Assembly: GCA_002424645.1 (NCBI GenBank)
Contig: DIKU01000090.1
Span: forward strand, 12,087 to 34,568
Source: Pelobacter sp. UBA5610
Lineage (GTDB): Bacteria > Desulfobacterota > Desulfuromonadia > Desulfuromonadales > Syntrophotaleaceae
Reading direction: 5' to 3'
DNA length: 22,482 nucleotides
Shown here: positions 7,721 through 14,900 of the stretch, piece by piece
Numbering within the stretch: the stretch's first letter is position 1
Layout of the letters: each line of letters begins with the position of its first letter
The notes under the pieces: generated by a model
What the model was told of the DNA's origin: nothing
Database searches by the model: none
What the model saw: the letters and a program-made list of their open reading frames with translations, nothing else
Position numbers and translations under genes: made by a program

Positions 7721-8233
7721 ATGAGCCATACCAATCCCGTTGTACGCATCGAAACTTCCATGGGTACCATTACCATCGAGCTCGATATTGAAAAAGCCCC
7801 TGTTACCGTAGCAAATTTCATCGAATATGCAAAAAGCGGCTTTTACGAAAACACCATATTCCACCGCGTTATCCCCGGTTTCATGATCCAGGGCGGCGGC
7901 ATGAACGCCAACATGGAAAGCAAGGCGACCCGGGCCCCCATCAAAAATGAGGCAGGCAACGGATTGCCTAACAAGCGTGGTACGATTGCCATGGCCCGCA
8001 CCCAGATCGTGGATAGCGCAACGGCTCAGTTTTTCATCAATACCGTGGACAATGATTTTCTCAACCACCAGTCTCCGACCCCTGCGGCCTTCGGCTACGC
8101 CGTTTTCGGCAAAGTCATCGATGGCATGGAAACAGTCGATGCTATTCAGCAGGTAGCCACCGGTAGCCACAGCGGACATCGGGATGTGCCGGTCGAACCG
8201 ATCCTTATCGAGCGCATCACCGTCATCGATTGA
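7721..8233 (+). CDS. ppiB: Cyclophilin-type peptidyl-prolyl cis-trans isomerase
   Basis: Catalyses cis-trans isomerisation of proline peptide bonds during protein folding. There is no signal peptide, so it is cytoplasmic, which fits PpiB rather than PpiA. The 170-residue protein is a single cyclophilin domain with the active-site FHRV (47-50, Arg49), IPGFMIQGGG (51-60), AQFFINT (102-108) and YAVFGKV (126-132). GAGGAG lies about eight bases before the ATG and a near-consensus promoter lies upstream. The gene is divergent from the NapH-like gene and converges on the RlmI-like gene across a strong hairpin. The call is secure; the symbol follows domain and location only. Confidence 0.95.
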   Translation: MSHTNPVVRIETSMGTITIELDIEKAPVTVANFIEYAKSGFYENTIFHRVIPGFMIQGGGMNANMESKATRAPIKNEAGNGLPNKRGTIAMARTQIVDSATAQFFINTVDNDFLNHQSPTPAAFGYAVFGKVIDGMETVDAIQQVATGSHSGHRDVPVEPILIERITVID

Positions 8234-8274
8234 CCGGCAAAGGCAAGAATAACAATTCCGTAACAGTATAAAGC

Positions 8275-8313
8275 CGCAGGTGGTCTCCCGGCATGCCGAA
8301 GAGACCACCTGCG
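8275..8313. terminator. Bidirectional terminator hairpin between ppiB and the RlmI-like gene
   Basis: CGCAGGTGGTCTC (8275-8287) and GAGACCACCTGCG (8301-8313) form a perfect 13-bp stem. The 13-nt loop contains its own palindrome, CGGCATGCCG (8289-8298). The T-run is poor on both strands (GTTCTACTT on plus, GCTTTA on minus), but the location between two converging stop codons and the stem strength favour a shared terminator. Confidence 0.7.
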
Positions 8314-8336
8314 TTCTACTTAGCGAAGTTACGTTC

Positions 8337-9533
8337 TTAACCTTTGACGCTTATCAGATATTTAAGATAACGCCCCTCCGGAAAGGTTACCGGATAGGGG
8401 AAATCGCCTGCCTGGCCCAAATTGGCAATGACCCGCAAAGTCGACCCGGCAGCCAGTGCGCCGCGGCGCAATTCCTTGAGATAATCGGCCAGATCGACCT
8501 TCTGGTGATTGGATGAGGTAATCAGCAGCCCGCCTGACTCCAGCAACGGCAAGGCATCTGTCACCAGATCGGAAGTACCACCGCTGGTGGTGAAACGACT
8601 CTTGCCTACAGTCGAAAAACTGGGCGGATCCATGATAACGATATCGAAGGTTTGCCCCTGACGGCGCAGGTCCTGCAAAACATTCCGGCAATCCCCAACC
8701 AGAAAGTCGTGACGTTTGGGATTGAGACGATTGGCTGCAAAATTTTCCCGGGCCCAATCCAGGTACTGCGCCGAAGCATCGACACTGGTGACTTTGGTTG
8801 CGCCGGCAACCGCCGCGGCTACCGAAAACGCACCGGTATAAGCAAACAGGTTCAGCACCCTGGCACCGGTGGCACGCGCCATGAGGTCCCGCCGGTTCTC
8901 CCGCTGATCCCCAAAAAGACCGGTATTAAGGCCTTCTTCCAGATCGACAAGCAGGGTCAGGCCATTTTCCAGAACGGACAAACGGCCGGTAACGGGTTCC
9001 CCCCATAACAGCTTGCTCAGTTGCTTGGGCTTGTCGGCCAGCTTGCGGGTTTGCTGCGGACGAAATTTTTCATATATGCCGATCGGCTGCAGGGCCTTTT
9101 GCAGAGCGGAAACCAGCATCGACAGATGCGGCCGCCAACTCCGGCTGAAAAGCTGGACCATCAGATAGTCGCCATACCGATCCACGGTAAGCCCTGGCAA
9201 AAAGTCCCCTTCGCCATTGATCAAACGATAGGCGTTGGTATCGGCAAGATCGATATGACGCTGCCGCAGATCGAGCGCCTGTTGCACCTTGGCATCAATC
9301 CATGGCTGATCCAGTTCCATGGGGCCAAATTCAAGAACCCGCGCCACAATCCGGTCATCGGGATCGAGCAGTGCCATGCCCAGAGTGCGGCCACCCTCGT
9401 CGGCAAGTCGAATCAGATCACCGTTGCGCCCCTTGGGCCATTGTTTTGTATAGCGGTCGGAGAGAACCCAGGGATGACCAAGTTGCAACATTTGTACTGT
9501 TTGCGGACCGACGATAAAAGCAGGTTTTTTCAT
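8337..9533 (-). CDS. PUA-domain SAM-dependent rRNA methyltransferase, RlmI-like
   Basis: Probable 23S rRNA base methyltransferase. Residues 1-80 resemble the PUA RNA-binding domain (GHPWVLSDRY). A central RlmI-type linker domain (100-200) holds INGEGDFLPGLTVDRYGDY. The Rossmann methyltransferase domain follows with motif I VLNLFAYTGAFSV (226-238), an acidic SAM ligand in SVDAS (250-254), and motif IV DPPSF (302-306). Length (398) and order match E. coli RlmI, which makes m5C1962. However, the strand where RlmI-type m5C enzymes carry a catalytic Cys reads ITSSNHQK here (338-345), and the only cysteine of the protein is Cys282. The base or position modified may therefore differ. AAGGA about ten bases upstream supports the ATG at 9533. 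Confidence 0.88.
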   Translation of the reverse strand: MKKPAFIVGPQTVQMLQLGHPWVLSDRYTKQWPKGRNGDLIRLADEGGRTLGMALLDPDDRIVARVLEFGPMELDQPWIDAKVQQALDLRQRHIDLADTNAYRLINGEGDFLPGLTVDRYGDYLMVQLFSRSWRPHLSMLVSALQKALQPIGIYEKFRPQQTRKLADKPKQLSKLLWGEPVTGRLSVLENGLTLLVDLEEGLNTGLFGDQRENRRDLMARATGARVLNLFAYTGAFSVAAAVAGATKVTSVDASAQYLDWARENFAANRLNPKRHDFLVGDCRNVLQDLRRQGQTFDIVIMDPPSFSTVGKSRFTTSGGTSDLVTDALPLLESGGLLITSSNHQKVDLADYLKELRRGALAAGSTLRVIANLGQAGDFPYPVTFPEGRYLKYLISVKG

Positions 9534-9722
9534 ACAGACTCTATCCTTGTGAAATACACCGGTTTCTTATCCAAGGTTTCCGGACCGAAAACCAGGATTT
9601 TAACAATGTGGCAAGAAAATCAGCCGGGCTCATGGCGAAGGTCGCTATTCTAACCGGCAACGCCCGATTCGACAAGCCCGCTGTTCTTCATAACCTTTGA
9701 TCCAAAAACCTGGCGTTTCATG

Positions 9723-9728
9723 TATAAT
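9723..9728 (+). promoter_or_regulatory. Consensus -10 box for the 9769 gene
   Basis: TATAAT at 9723-9728 lies about 40 bp before the ATG at 9769. The best -35-like hexamer, TTGATC at 9697-9702, is 20 bp away, which is too far for a standard promoter. The remaining 9534-9722 interval shows nothing else I can name. Confidence 0.35.
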
Positions 9729-9768
9729 CGGGCCAGGCAAAGAGAATCCCCCGACAGAGGCATAAACA

Positions 9769-10410
9769 ATGAATGACAATCCCAAGTCGCCCGCAGAATC
9801 CCATATCGAAACCATCATGGGACAACTGGAACCCGGTTCCGATCGCTATCGTGTCCTCGATGTGGCCCGCCGCTTCAAATCGTCCTGGGTACAACTGGGA
9901 GAAGAGCTGTTGCGGGTCAACCAGGGCTCTCTTTACCAGCATTGGGGCTATGCCTCTTTCGAAGAATACTGCCAGAAGGAAATCCGCATTCGCAAACCGA
10001 CCGCGCAGAAGCTGACCCAGGCGTATCGTTTCATCAGCCGGGAAGAGCCTCAACTGCTGGCGGAACAATCGCCGTTGCAATCAGTGCCTGACTACCGCAG
10101 CATCGATCTTCTGCGACAGGCGAGAGAAGAACATTCTTTCTCGGATGAAGACTACGCTGCACTGCGTGAAACGGTTATCGATCAGGAACGCAGCCACCCC
10201 ACTGCCGTTAAATGCTTCAAAAGCCTGGCTCCCGAACCGGTACCCGATGGCAAGGAACGCCACCGGCTTTGCAAGCAGGCCCTGTCCGCCGCACGCCGCC
10301 TGACCGACACCCTGGAGCAAATGGACGACATTCCGCCGGGACACAAGGACGTGCTGATCGACATTGTCGCCTGGCTCGACAGAGCAACCGCCGAAGCGGA
10401 AAACGCATAA
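9769..10410 (+). CDS. Conserved-looking hypothetical protein, possibly DNA-binding
   Basis: I do not recognise a named family. The 213-residue product is soluble, charged and rich in helix-forming residues, with no signal peptide or membrane segment. Residues 38-90 (SSWVQLGEELLRV, then SFEEYCQKEIRIRKPTAQKL and YRFI) read like a helix-turn-helix of the kind seen in phage- or plasmid-associated regulators: an aromatic SFEEYC turn, then a basic helix. A Pro/Ser-rich link follows, then an acidic helical region (118-150) and a C-terminal helical region to the end. A consensus TATAAT lies upstream. The gene is single, between the RlmI-like gene and a converging reductase. That it is a real gene is supported by its consistent, non-random composition and its clean fit in the gap. 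Confidence 0.7.
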   Translation: MNDNPKSPAESHIETIMGQLEPGSDRYRVLDVARRFKSSWVQLGEELLRVNQGSLYQHWGYASFEEYCQKEIRIRKPTAQKLTQAYRFISREEPQLLAEQSPLQSVPDYRSIDLLRQAREEHSFSDEDYAALRETVIDQERSHPTAVKCFKSLAPEPVPDGKERHRLCKQALSAARRLTDTLEQMDDIPPGHKDVLIDIVAWLDRATAEAENA

Positions 10411-10442
10411 AATAGCTAAATACAGGGATCTCCGCCCATCAT

Positions 10443-11393
10443 CTAAAGAACACGAATCAGAAAGTGCGGGCAAGCCGCGGCACAGTAGCCACACAAAACG
10501 CATCGCTCCGCGTCGACCCGGGCGACACCGTCACCGACCGTCAGAGCGTTTGCCGGGCAGCCTTCAAGGCAGGCGCCGCACCCCTTGCAAAAAGGCGTCA
10601 TGATCTTGAGTTGACGCCGCCGGCCTTCGAGGGGCTGCCAAACGTCATCGGTGCAGGGACGGCCCTCCAGCAGAGCCAGATTGGCCTGGATCTCCTGTTC
10701 CGATAGCATCCCGATGGCCACCGCGTGTACCCCGGCAAGCTGCTGGACATAGCGCAAACTGGCACGGGCATGCGCTATCAGATTGCCGCCACCCAAAGCC
10801 TTCATGGCGTAAATGCCTTTACCTGCTTTTGCCGCCAGCGCAATAACCTCTGCCATCTGCGTTGCACTGCCGTCCATGATGCCCAACCCCTGCCGGTTGA
10901 TAAGGGGATGGATAACCTCCAGATCCGCGCAGGCCATCGCACCGCGCACCCCGTTGACATAATGAGTGGACAGTCCAAGATGGCGGATGTGCCCGGCATC
11001 GCGTAGACGCAGCAGAACCTCCAGCACAGGACCCCGCTCGGCAACAGGGTCGTCGGTTTGCATCGCATGCAGCAATACGATATCGAGATAATCACGCCCC
11101 AGCTCCCGCAGCGCTTTTTCTACATGGCGAAGAGCTTCACCGGCATCACGGGCATGGGTTTTGGTCGCGATCAGCACCTCGCCCGCGTAACCGTCCAAAG
11201 CGTGTCTGATGTGGGGGTAGGTCTGATACAACTCAGCCGTATCGAGCAAATCCACGCCCCCCTCCAGCGCCGAACGGATCAATCGCGCACCTTGGGCTGC
11301 AGACAGGTTCGCCTGTAAAGGCCCCAGGGACAATGTTCCAAAAACCAATGGATGAATATGCAAACCGGTACTTCCCAAATCGATCCTGTTCAT
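10443..11393 (-). CDS. Aldo/keto reductase with C-terminal two-cluster ferredoxin domain
   Basis: Oxidoreductase combining an AKR barrel with two 4Fe-4S clusters. The AKR tetrad is visible as Asp51, Tyr56 (DTAELYQTY), Lys78 (ATKTH) and His109 (LLHAMQ). The last 50 residues hold CKGCGACLEGCP and CVLCGYCAAACP, each a C-x2-C-x2-C-x3-C plus Pro motif. Such fusions are common in anaerobes and are thought to link carbonyl chemistry to ferredoxin-type electron carriers; the substrate is unknown. I chose the ATG at 11393 (MNRIDLGSTG) because GGAGG lies five bases upstream and the family begins there. An ATG at 11426 would add 11 residues that encode this ribosome site itself. It converges with the 9769 gene and is divergent from the methyltransferase gene. 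Confidence 0.9.
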   Translation of the reverse strand: MNRIDLGSTGLHIHPLVFGTLSLGPLQANLSAAQGARLIRSALEGGVDLLDTAELYQTYPHIRHALDGYAGEVLIATKTHARDAGEALRHVEKALRELGRDYLDIVLLHAMQTDDPVAERGPVLEVLLRLRDAGHIRHLGLSTHYVNGVRGAMACADLEVIHPLINRQGLGIMDGSATQMAEVIALAAKAGKGIYAMKALGGGNLIAHARASLRYVQQLAGVHAVAIGMLSEQEIQANLALLEGRPCTDDVWQPLEGRRRQLKIMTPFCKGCGACLEGCPANALTVGDGVARVDAERCVLCGYCAAACPHFLIRVL

Positions 11394-11443
11394 GCTATCC
11401 TCCATCCTCCGCGCGGCCTGTCCCATTCACGTGCAATTCACTC

Positions 11444-11472
11444 GGGACAACCCCCTGCAAGGGTGATATAAT
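11444..11472 (+). promoter_or_regulatory. Promoter for the UbiE-type methyltransferase
   Basis: GGGACA (11444-11449), a 17-bp spacer ending in TGA, then TATAAT (11467-11472), so there is an extended -10 (TGn) with a consensus hexamer. The predicted start near 11479 leaves a leader of only about 16 nt, which still contains AGGAG six bases before the ATG. Confidence 0.7.
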
Positions 11473-11494
11473 CGATTCATTCCAGGAGAAATGA

Positions 11495-12316
11495 ATGTCC
11501 AAGAATTTTAAGGATAAAGTCAGGGAACAATTCAGCCGCACGGCCGAAAGCTACGTCCAGAGCCCAGGGTTTTCCCAGGGCATCGATCTGGAGGAAGCCG
11601 CACGGCTACTGCAGCCTACGCAGGACGACATCCTGCTGGATGTGGCCTGTGGTGGAGGGCACTCAGCCCTGTTTTTCGCTCCGATGGTGCGTAGCGTGGT
11701 GGCTTCGGATCTGGCCATGCAAATGTTGAAACGGGCCCAGGAATTCATCAGCGAAGAAGGGGGCGTTGAAAACGTAACCTTCCGGGAAGCCGATGCCGAA
11801 GATCTTCCATTCCCGGCCGGTGCCTTCACTTTGTTGACGTGCCGCATCGCCCCACACCACTTTCCGGATGTGCCGCGAGCACTGGGCGAATTCCACCGGG
11901 TACTGCGCCGTGGTGGCCGCATGGCCATCATCGATACGCTACTGCCGGACGATCCTGAAATCGCCGAGTTCATGCACACTTACGAGCAGATGCGCGACCC
12001 TACCCATGTTCGTTCCTTCACCAAACAGGATTGGACACAGATGGTAGAGGCAGCTGATTTCATTCTGCACGATATCAAAGTCATTCCAAAAACCCACGAA
12101 TTTCAGGAGTGGGCACGGCGAACCGGCTTGAATCGCGAGGGCGTGCAAAGGCTCAATAAGCTGTTCATCGAAGCCTCCGGAAAAATCCAGGATTTTTTCC
12201 AGGTGGAAACCTTCGCGGGGGAGGTGGAAAGCTTCACCGACCAGAAGATCCTCATCTATGCCAGTCGGCCCGCTAAAAAGCCGCATGTTCAACCGACCAA
12301 GCAGCAGGAATCATGA
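11495..12316 (+). CDS. Class I SAM-dependent methyltransferase, UbiE/type 11 family
   Basis: Soluble SAM-dependent methyltransferase. The N-terminus VREQFSRTAESYVQS is typical of the UbiE/BioC-like group. Motif I is LLDVACGGGHSALFFA (about 47-62), the acidic ribose ligand is in ASDLAMQML (70-78), motif II is DAEDLPFPAGAFTLLTCR, and the LRRGGRMAIIDTL strand follows. The 273-residue length is longer than UbiE, with an extra helical C-terminus (about 195-260). There are no quinone or biotin genes around it, so the substrate (quinone, small molecule or other) is unknown. AGGAG six bases upstream and an extended -10 promoter define the start at 11495; the ATG at 11491 is out of frame and opens a seven-codon ORF only. 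Confidence 0.85.
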   Translation: MSKNFKDKVREQFSRTAESYVQSPGFSQGIDLEEAARLLQPTQDDILLDVACGGGHSALFFAPMVRSVVASDLAMQMLKRAQEFISEEGGVENVTFREADAEDLPFPAGAFTLLTCRIAPHHFPDVPRALGEFHRVLRRGGRMAIIDTLLPDDPEIAEFMHTYEQMRDPTHVRSFTKQDWTQMVEAADFILHDIKVIPKTHEFQEWARRTGLNREGVQRLNKLFIEASGKIQDFFQVETFAGEVESFTDQKILIYASRPAKKPHVQPTKQQES

Positions 12317-12323
12317 TGTATTC

Positions 12324-12355
12324 CAAGGCCCCGCGGTTTACGCCGCGGGGCCTTG
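12324..12355 (+). terminator. Intrinsic terminator after the methyltransferase gene
   Basis: CAAGGCCCCGCGG (12324-12336), a 6-nt loop, and CCGCGGGGCCTTG (12343-12355) form a perfect, very GC-rich 13-bp stem. TCATTT follows on the plus strand. It begins eight bases after the stop codon and probably also serves the converging yjbQ gene. Confidence 0.8.
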
Positions 12356-12396
12356 TCATTTATCAATGGTCCGTCGTCATCGGTCATTTGTCATTG
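12355..12396. repeat. Degenerate heptanucleotide tandem repeat, six units
   Basis: Read in steps of seven from 12355 the sequence is GTCATTT, ATCAATG, GTCCGTC, GTCATCG, GTCATTT, GTCATTG. Three units match GTCATTN exactly and the others differ at one to four places. The array abuts the terminator stem and shares its last G. It resembles the CAATGAC-type heptamer arrays known from other bacterial intergenic regions. Confidence 0.55.
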
Positions 12397-12430
12397 GTTC
12401 AAAATCTCTGACATCAATCACACTGAAAAC

Positions 12431-12847
12431 TTATTCCCCGATCAGTTTGACCAGCACCCTTTTACGCCGACCACCATCGAATTCACCGTAAAAAATCTGC
12501 TCCCACGGCCCGAAATCAAGTTGCCCGGCGGTGATCGCCACCACCACCTCGCGTCCCATGATCTGGCGCTTGAGATGGCCATCGGCATTGTCCTCACCGA
12601 CATTGTGCCGATAGCGGCCAACCGGTTCGTGCGGTGCCAACTGTTCCAGCCAGCGTTCAAAATCGTGATGCAAACCGGGTTCGTCGTCGTTGACAAACAC
12701 CGAAGCGGTAATATGCATGGCGTTGACCAGTGCCAAACCTTCCTGAATGCCACTCTCATCCAGACAGCGTTGCACATCGCTGGTGATATTAATAAAGGCG
12801 CGACGCTGCGGCACATCGAACCATAATTCCCTGCGAAAACTTTTCAT
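12431..12847 (-). CDS. yjbQ: YjbQ family protein (UPF0047), secondary thiamine-phosphate synthase fold
   Basis: Small cytoplasmic enzyme of the YjbQ/UPF0047 family. E. coli YjbQ shows weak thiamine-phosphate synthase activity, but the true role of the family is not settled. Family marks are visible across the 138 residues: NAMHITASVFVND (42-54), HHDFERWL (60-67), RYRHN with E-D-N (78-87), GHLKRQIMG (90-98), and LDFGPWEQIFYGEFDG (110-125). The conserved His and Asp residues expected to build the active site (His45, His60/61, His81, His91) are present. I chose the ATG at 12847 because GGGAG is seven bases upstream. An ATG directly before it (12850) is nearly as good, and an upstream GTG at 12874 lacks a ribosome site. 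It lies 33 bp from the RSH gene stop on the same strand. Confidence 0.92.
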   Translation of the reverse strand: MKSFRRELWFDVPQRRAFINITSDVQRCLDESGIQEGLALVNAMHITASVFVNDDEPGLHHDFERWLEQLAPHEPVGRYRHNVGEDNADGHLKRQIMGREVVVAITAGQLDFGPWEQIFYGEFDGGRRKRVLVKLIGE

Positions 12848-12880
12848 CATGCATCTCCCGGAGACTTGCCGCACTTGATC

Positions 12881-14314
12881 TTATGCCCCGCCATCCTGTA
12901 CCCGGGTACGTAGATAGCGGCGAATATGGTTATGAGCACGGGGCGTTACCGCCCATTCCAACCACTTAGGCAGGACCATGGGATTCATACCACGCTCGAT
13001 CTCCACCTGATCTCCATCCATAAGACGCGACTTGAGTTGCCGGGTCTGACCGTTGACGCGGGCCCGCCAGGCAAACAACCCAATTTTCTCGTGGATGGCA
13101 AAGGCAAAATCGAGGGCACTGCTGCCGGCCGGCAGGGTACAGATATCCCCCTTGGGAGTGTAGACCTGAATGGTGGATGCGGCAAGCCGCAAGCTTTCGG
13201 TATCAAAAGCAGCCTCCCCTTCGAGCAATGATTTCATCAACTCCCGGAAGTTCTCCTTGCGGAACTCAAACCCGGGAGTGAGGACACCCGATTCGTTGAA
13301 ACGCGCCAGCTTATGCGTGGTAATCTCCACCCGCAGCCGGATTTCGCCGGCCTGCACGGTGGTTTTCAATGCCTGATAACCAAAAGGGGATGGAATAGTG
13401 AGATGATCGCGCAGCTTGCCGGGAATCGCATTATACAGCTCATGCACCACCCCCAGAGCGAGATACGCGTCCATGGTACGGGCCACCTGGATCTCCAGGG
13501 TATAGAGTGCGGAGATGCCGCGCCCCATGGTGCGGGTGGCATCGATGGAAAAGGGACGCCAGCGATCCTTCATGGTCGGTGACTGGCGGTAATGTTCAAA
13601 GGCTTGACGGAAGTTGGCGCGAATCTGGCGCAGTTGCGGTTCGACCTGCATGCGTAAAACCTGCACGACGCGCCGATATCGGCTGGCCCGAGCCGGGTAC
13701 AAAATACTCAGGGAAAGCGCTTCCATGTGCGAGGCCACATACCCCATGCCCAGGTGCCGGGCCAAAGGAACGTAGACAGCGCGGGTTTCTTTGGCGATAA
13801 GAGCCTGTTTGCCAGGGTCGAGAGCCTGAATGGTCTGCAGGTTATCGATGCGGTCCCAGAACTTGAGACAAAGCACCCGCACATCCTCGATAGCCAACAA
13901 CAGTTGCTTGCGGTAGGTCTGTGCCTTCAAAGCCTCGCGGCTGAGCTTTTCAGAGGAAACCTTGGTCAGACCGTTGACCAGCCTGGCCACCTCGGAACCA
14001 AAAGCCTTCTCCACCTCAGACAGGGTCATGGGGGTATCCTCAACCACGTCATGCAGAAGAGCGGCGATCACCGAGGAGAAATCCATCCAGTGCCGCGCGG
14101 CTTGATGAGCAACACGCAAGGGGTGAATAAAAAACGGTTCCCCCGATTTACGCAACTGACCCTCGTGTGCCTGCGAGGCGATGGCTATGGCGCGGTTGAA
14201 ATCGGCTATGCCGAGGTCGAGCTCTTCCTCACTCAACCCGCCACCGTAATGGGTAACCAGCAATTCGAGGATTTCGTTGACCATGCGCCGTTCTTTTTTC
14301 TTTTGTTCTGCCAC
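12881..14314 (-). CDS. RelA/SpoT-homologue with intact HD hydrolase and degraded synthetase domain
   Basis: Probable (p)ppGpp hydrolase. The HD domain (about 40-165) keeps the residues used for hydrolysis: Arg55 (QLRKSGEP), His64 (FIHP), His88-Asp89 and Glu92-Asp93 (LLHDVVEDT), and Asp154/Asn158 (WDRIDNLQT). The synthetase-like part (about 245-345) keeps YLALGVVH, PGKLRDHLTIP, GYQALKT and the Glu of RVEITT. It lacks the GRxK loop, the YRKM-like basic segment and the D-x-x-x-x-R acidic strand of active synthetases. A TGS domain follows (381-441) and the protein ends at 477 residues after a short RSH-like tail, without the Zn-finger and ACT domains. The GTG at 14314 has GGAGG four bases upstream; the ATG at 14284 is an alternative. 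It is divergent from the dksA-like gene. Confidence 0.85.
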   Translation of the reverse strand: MAEQKKKERRMVNEILELLVTHYGGGLSEEELDLGIADFNRAIAIASQAHEGQLRKSGEPFFIHPLRVAHQAARHWMDFSSVIAALLHDVVEDTPMTLSEVEKAFGSEVARLVNGLTKVSSEKLSREALKAQTYRKQLLLAIEDVRVLCLKFWDRIDNLQTIQALDPGKQALIAKETRAVYVPLARHLGMGYVASHMEALSLSILYPARASRYRRVVQVLRMQVEPQLRQIRANFRQAFEHYRQSPTMKDRWRPFSIDATRTMGRGISALYTLEIQVARTMDAYLALGVVHELYNAIPGKLRDHLTIPSPFGYQALKTTVQAGEIRLRVEITTHKLARFNESGVLTPGFEFRKENFRELMKSLLEGEAAFDTESLRLAASTIQVYTPKGDICTLPAGSSALDFAFAIHEKIGLFAWRARVNGQTRQLKSRLMDGDQVEIERGMNPMVLPKWLEWAVTPRAHNHIRRYLRTRVQDGGA

Positions 14315-14388
14315 ACATCCTCCAAGGCAGGGGGCTGGGTTGGATCCCATCGAAACAGAGAATTCCACCAAATCGCCACAGATCATCT

Positions 14389-14416
14389 TTGACTTACGGC
14401 GGAAACGGTTTACTTT
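14389..14416 (+). promoter_or_regulatory. Candidate sigma-70 promoter for the dksA-like gene
   Basis: TTGACT (14389-14394), 16 bp, then TACTTT (14411-14416). The -35 is one base off consensus and the -10 is moderate. It falls within the 148-bp space shared with the divergent RSH gene. Confidence 0.45.
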
Positions 14417-14462
14417 TGAAGGTAGACTCCCTGACATCCCCGCCTTCCCCGAGGAGAAGAAC

Positions 14463-14846
14463 ATGACACGAGAGAGCCTGGAAACTATTCGAAAAAGACT
14501 TTTGACTATGCGCGAAACGCGCTTGCAACAATGCCGTCGACAGAACGCCGATGCTGCCGCTCTGCTCGATGAAGGCGTGGCGGATGTTGCGGACCAGGGG
14601 CTGACGGACAGCCTCAAAGATTATCTGCATCTGCTCAGCGATGCCGGACGGGAAGAGATCCTTGCCATAGACGAAGCCCTTGAGCGCCTACGCAACGGCA
14701 ACTACGAAAAGTGTGAGGGCTGCGGAAAAAACATCGGCATCTCCCGCCTGGAGGTTCTCCCATTCACCCGATTGTGTCTGACCTGCCAGAAAAACACCGA
14801 ACAGCAGGAGTCGACCAAGGCCGGTCCCGCAAAGGGGCAGCTTTGA
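14463..14846 (+). CDS. DksA/TraR family C4 zinc-finger protein
   Basis: Likely RNA polymerase secondary-channel regulator of the DksA/TraR type, which acts with ppGpp in well-studied bacteria. The 127 residues comprise a long coiled-coil hairpin (about 1-80) and a zinc finger with Cys84-x2-Cys87 and Cys105-x2-Cys108 (CEGC, CLTC). The coiled-coil tip reads DVADQG (41-46), close to the D-x-x-D-x-A tip of E. coli DksA, but with Gly where Ala is expected. It is about 24 residues shorter than E. coli DksA. GAGGAG six bases upstream fixes the ATG at 14463; an in-frame ATG at 14277 would run into the divergent RSH gene and is rejected. Its position back to back with the RSH gene suggests a functional link. 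Confidence 0.9.
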   Translation: MTRESLETIRKRLLTMRETRLQQCRRQNADAAALLDEGVADVADQGLTDSLKDYLHLLSDAGREEILAIDEALERLRNGNYEKCEGCGKNIGISRLEVLPFTRLCLTCQKNTEQQESTKAGPAKGQL

Positions 14847-14900
14847 CACCTCGCAGGATACCTTAAAAGGCGACACCCAATCGGGATCCGGTGCAGGCCG

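Noticed and set aside
7646..8308. Minus-strand frame of 220 codons over ppiB
   Set aside because: Antisense shadow of the cyclophilin gene; it also runs through its promoter and the terminator hairpin.
14277..14462. N-terminal extension of the dksA-like gene to 14277
   Set aside because: It would overlap the divergent RSH start and bypass the GAGGAG site before the ATG at 14463.
14315..14617. N-terminal extension of the RSH gene to an upstream start at 14617
   Set aside because: The added 101 residues are antisense to the dksA-like gene, have Ser/Arg-rich shadow composition, and skip the GGAGG site in front of the GTG at 14314.
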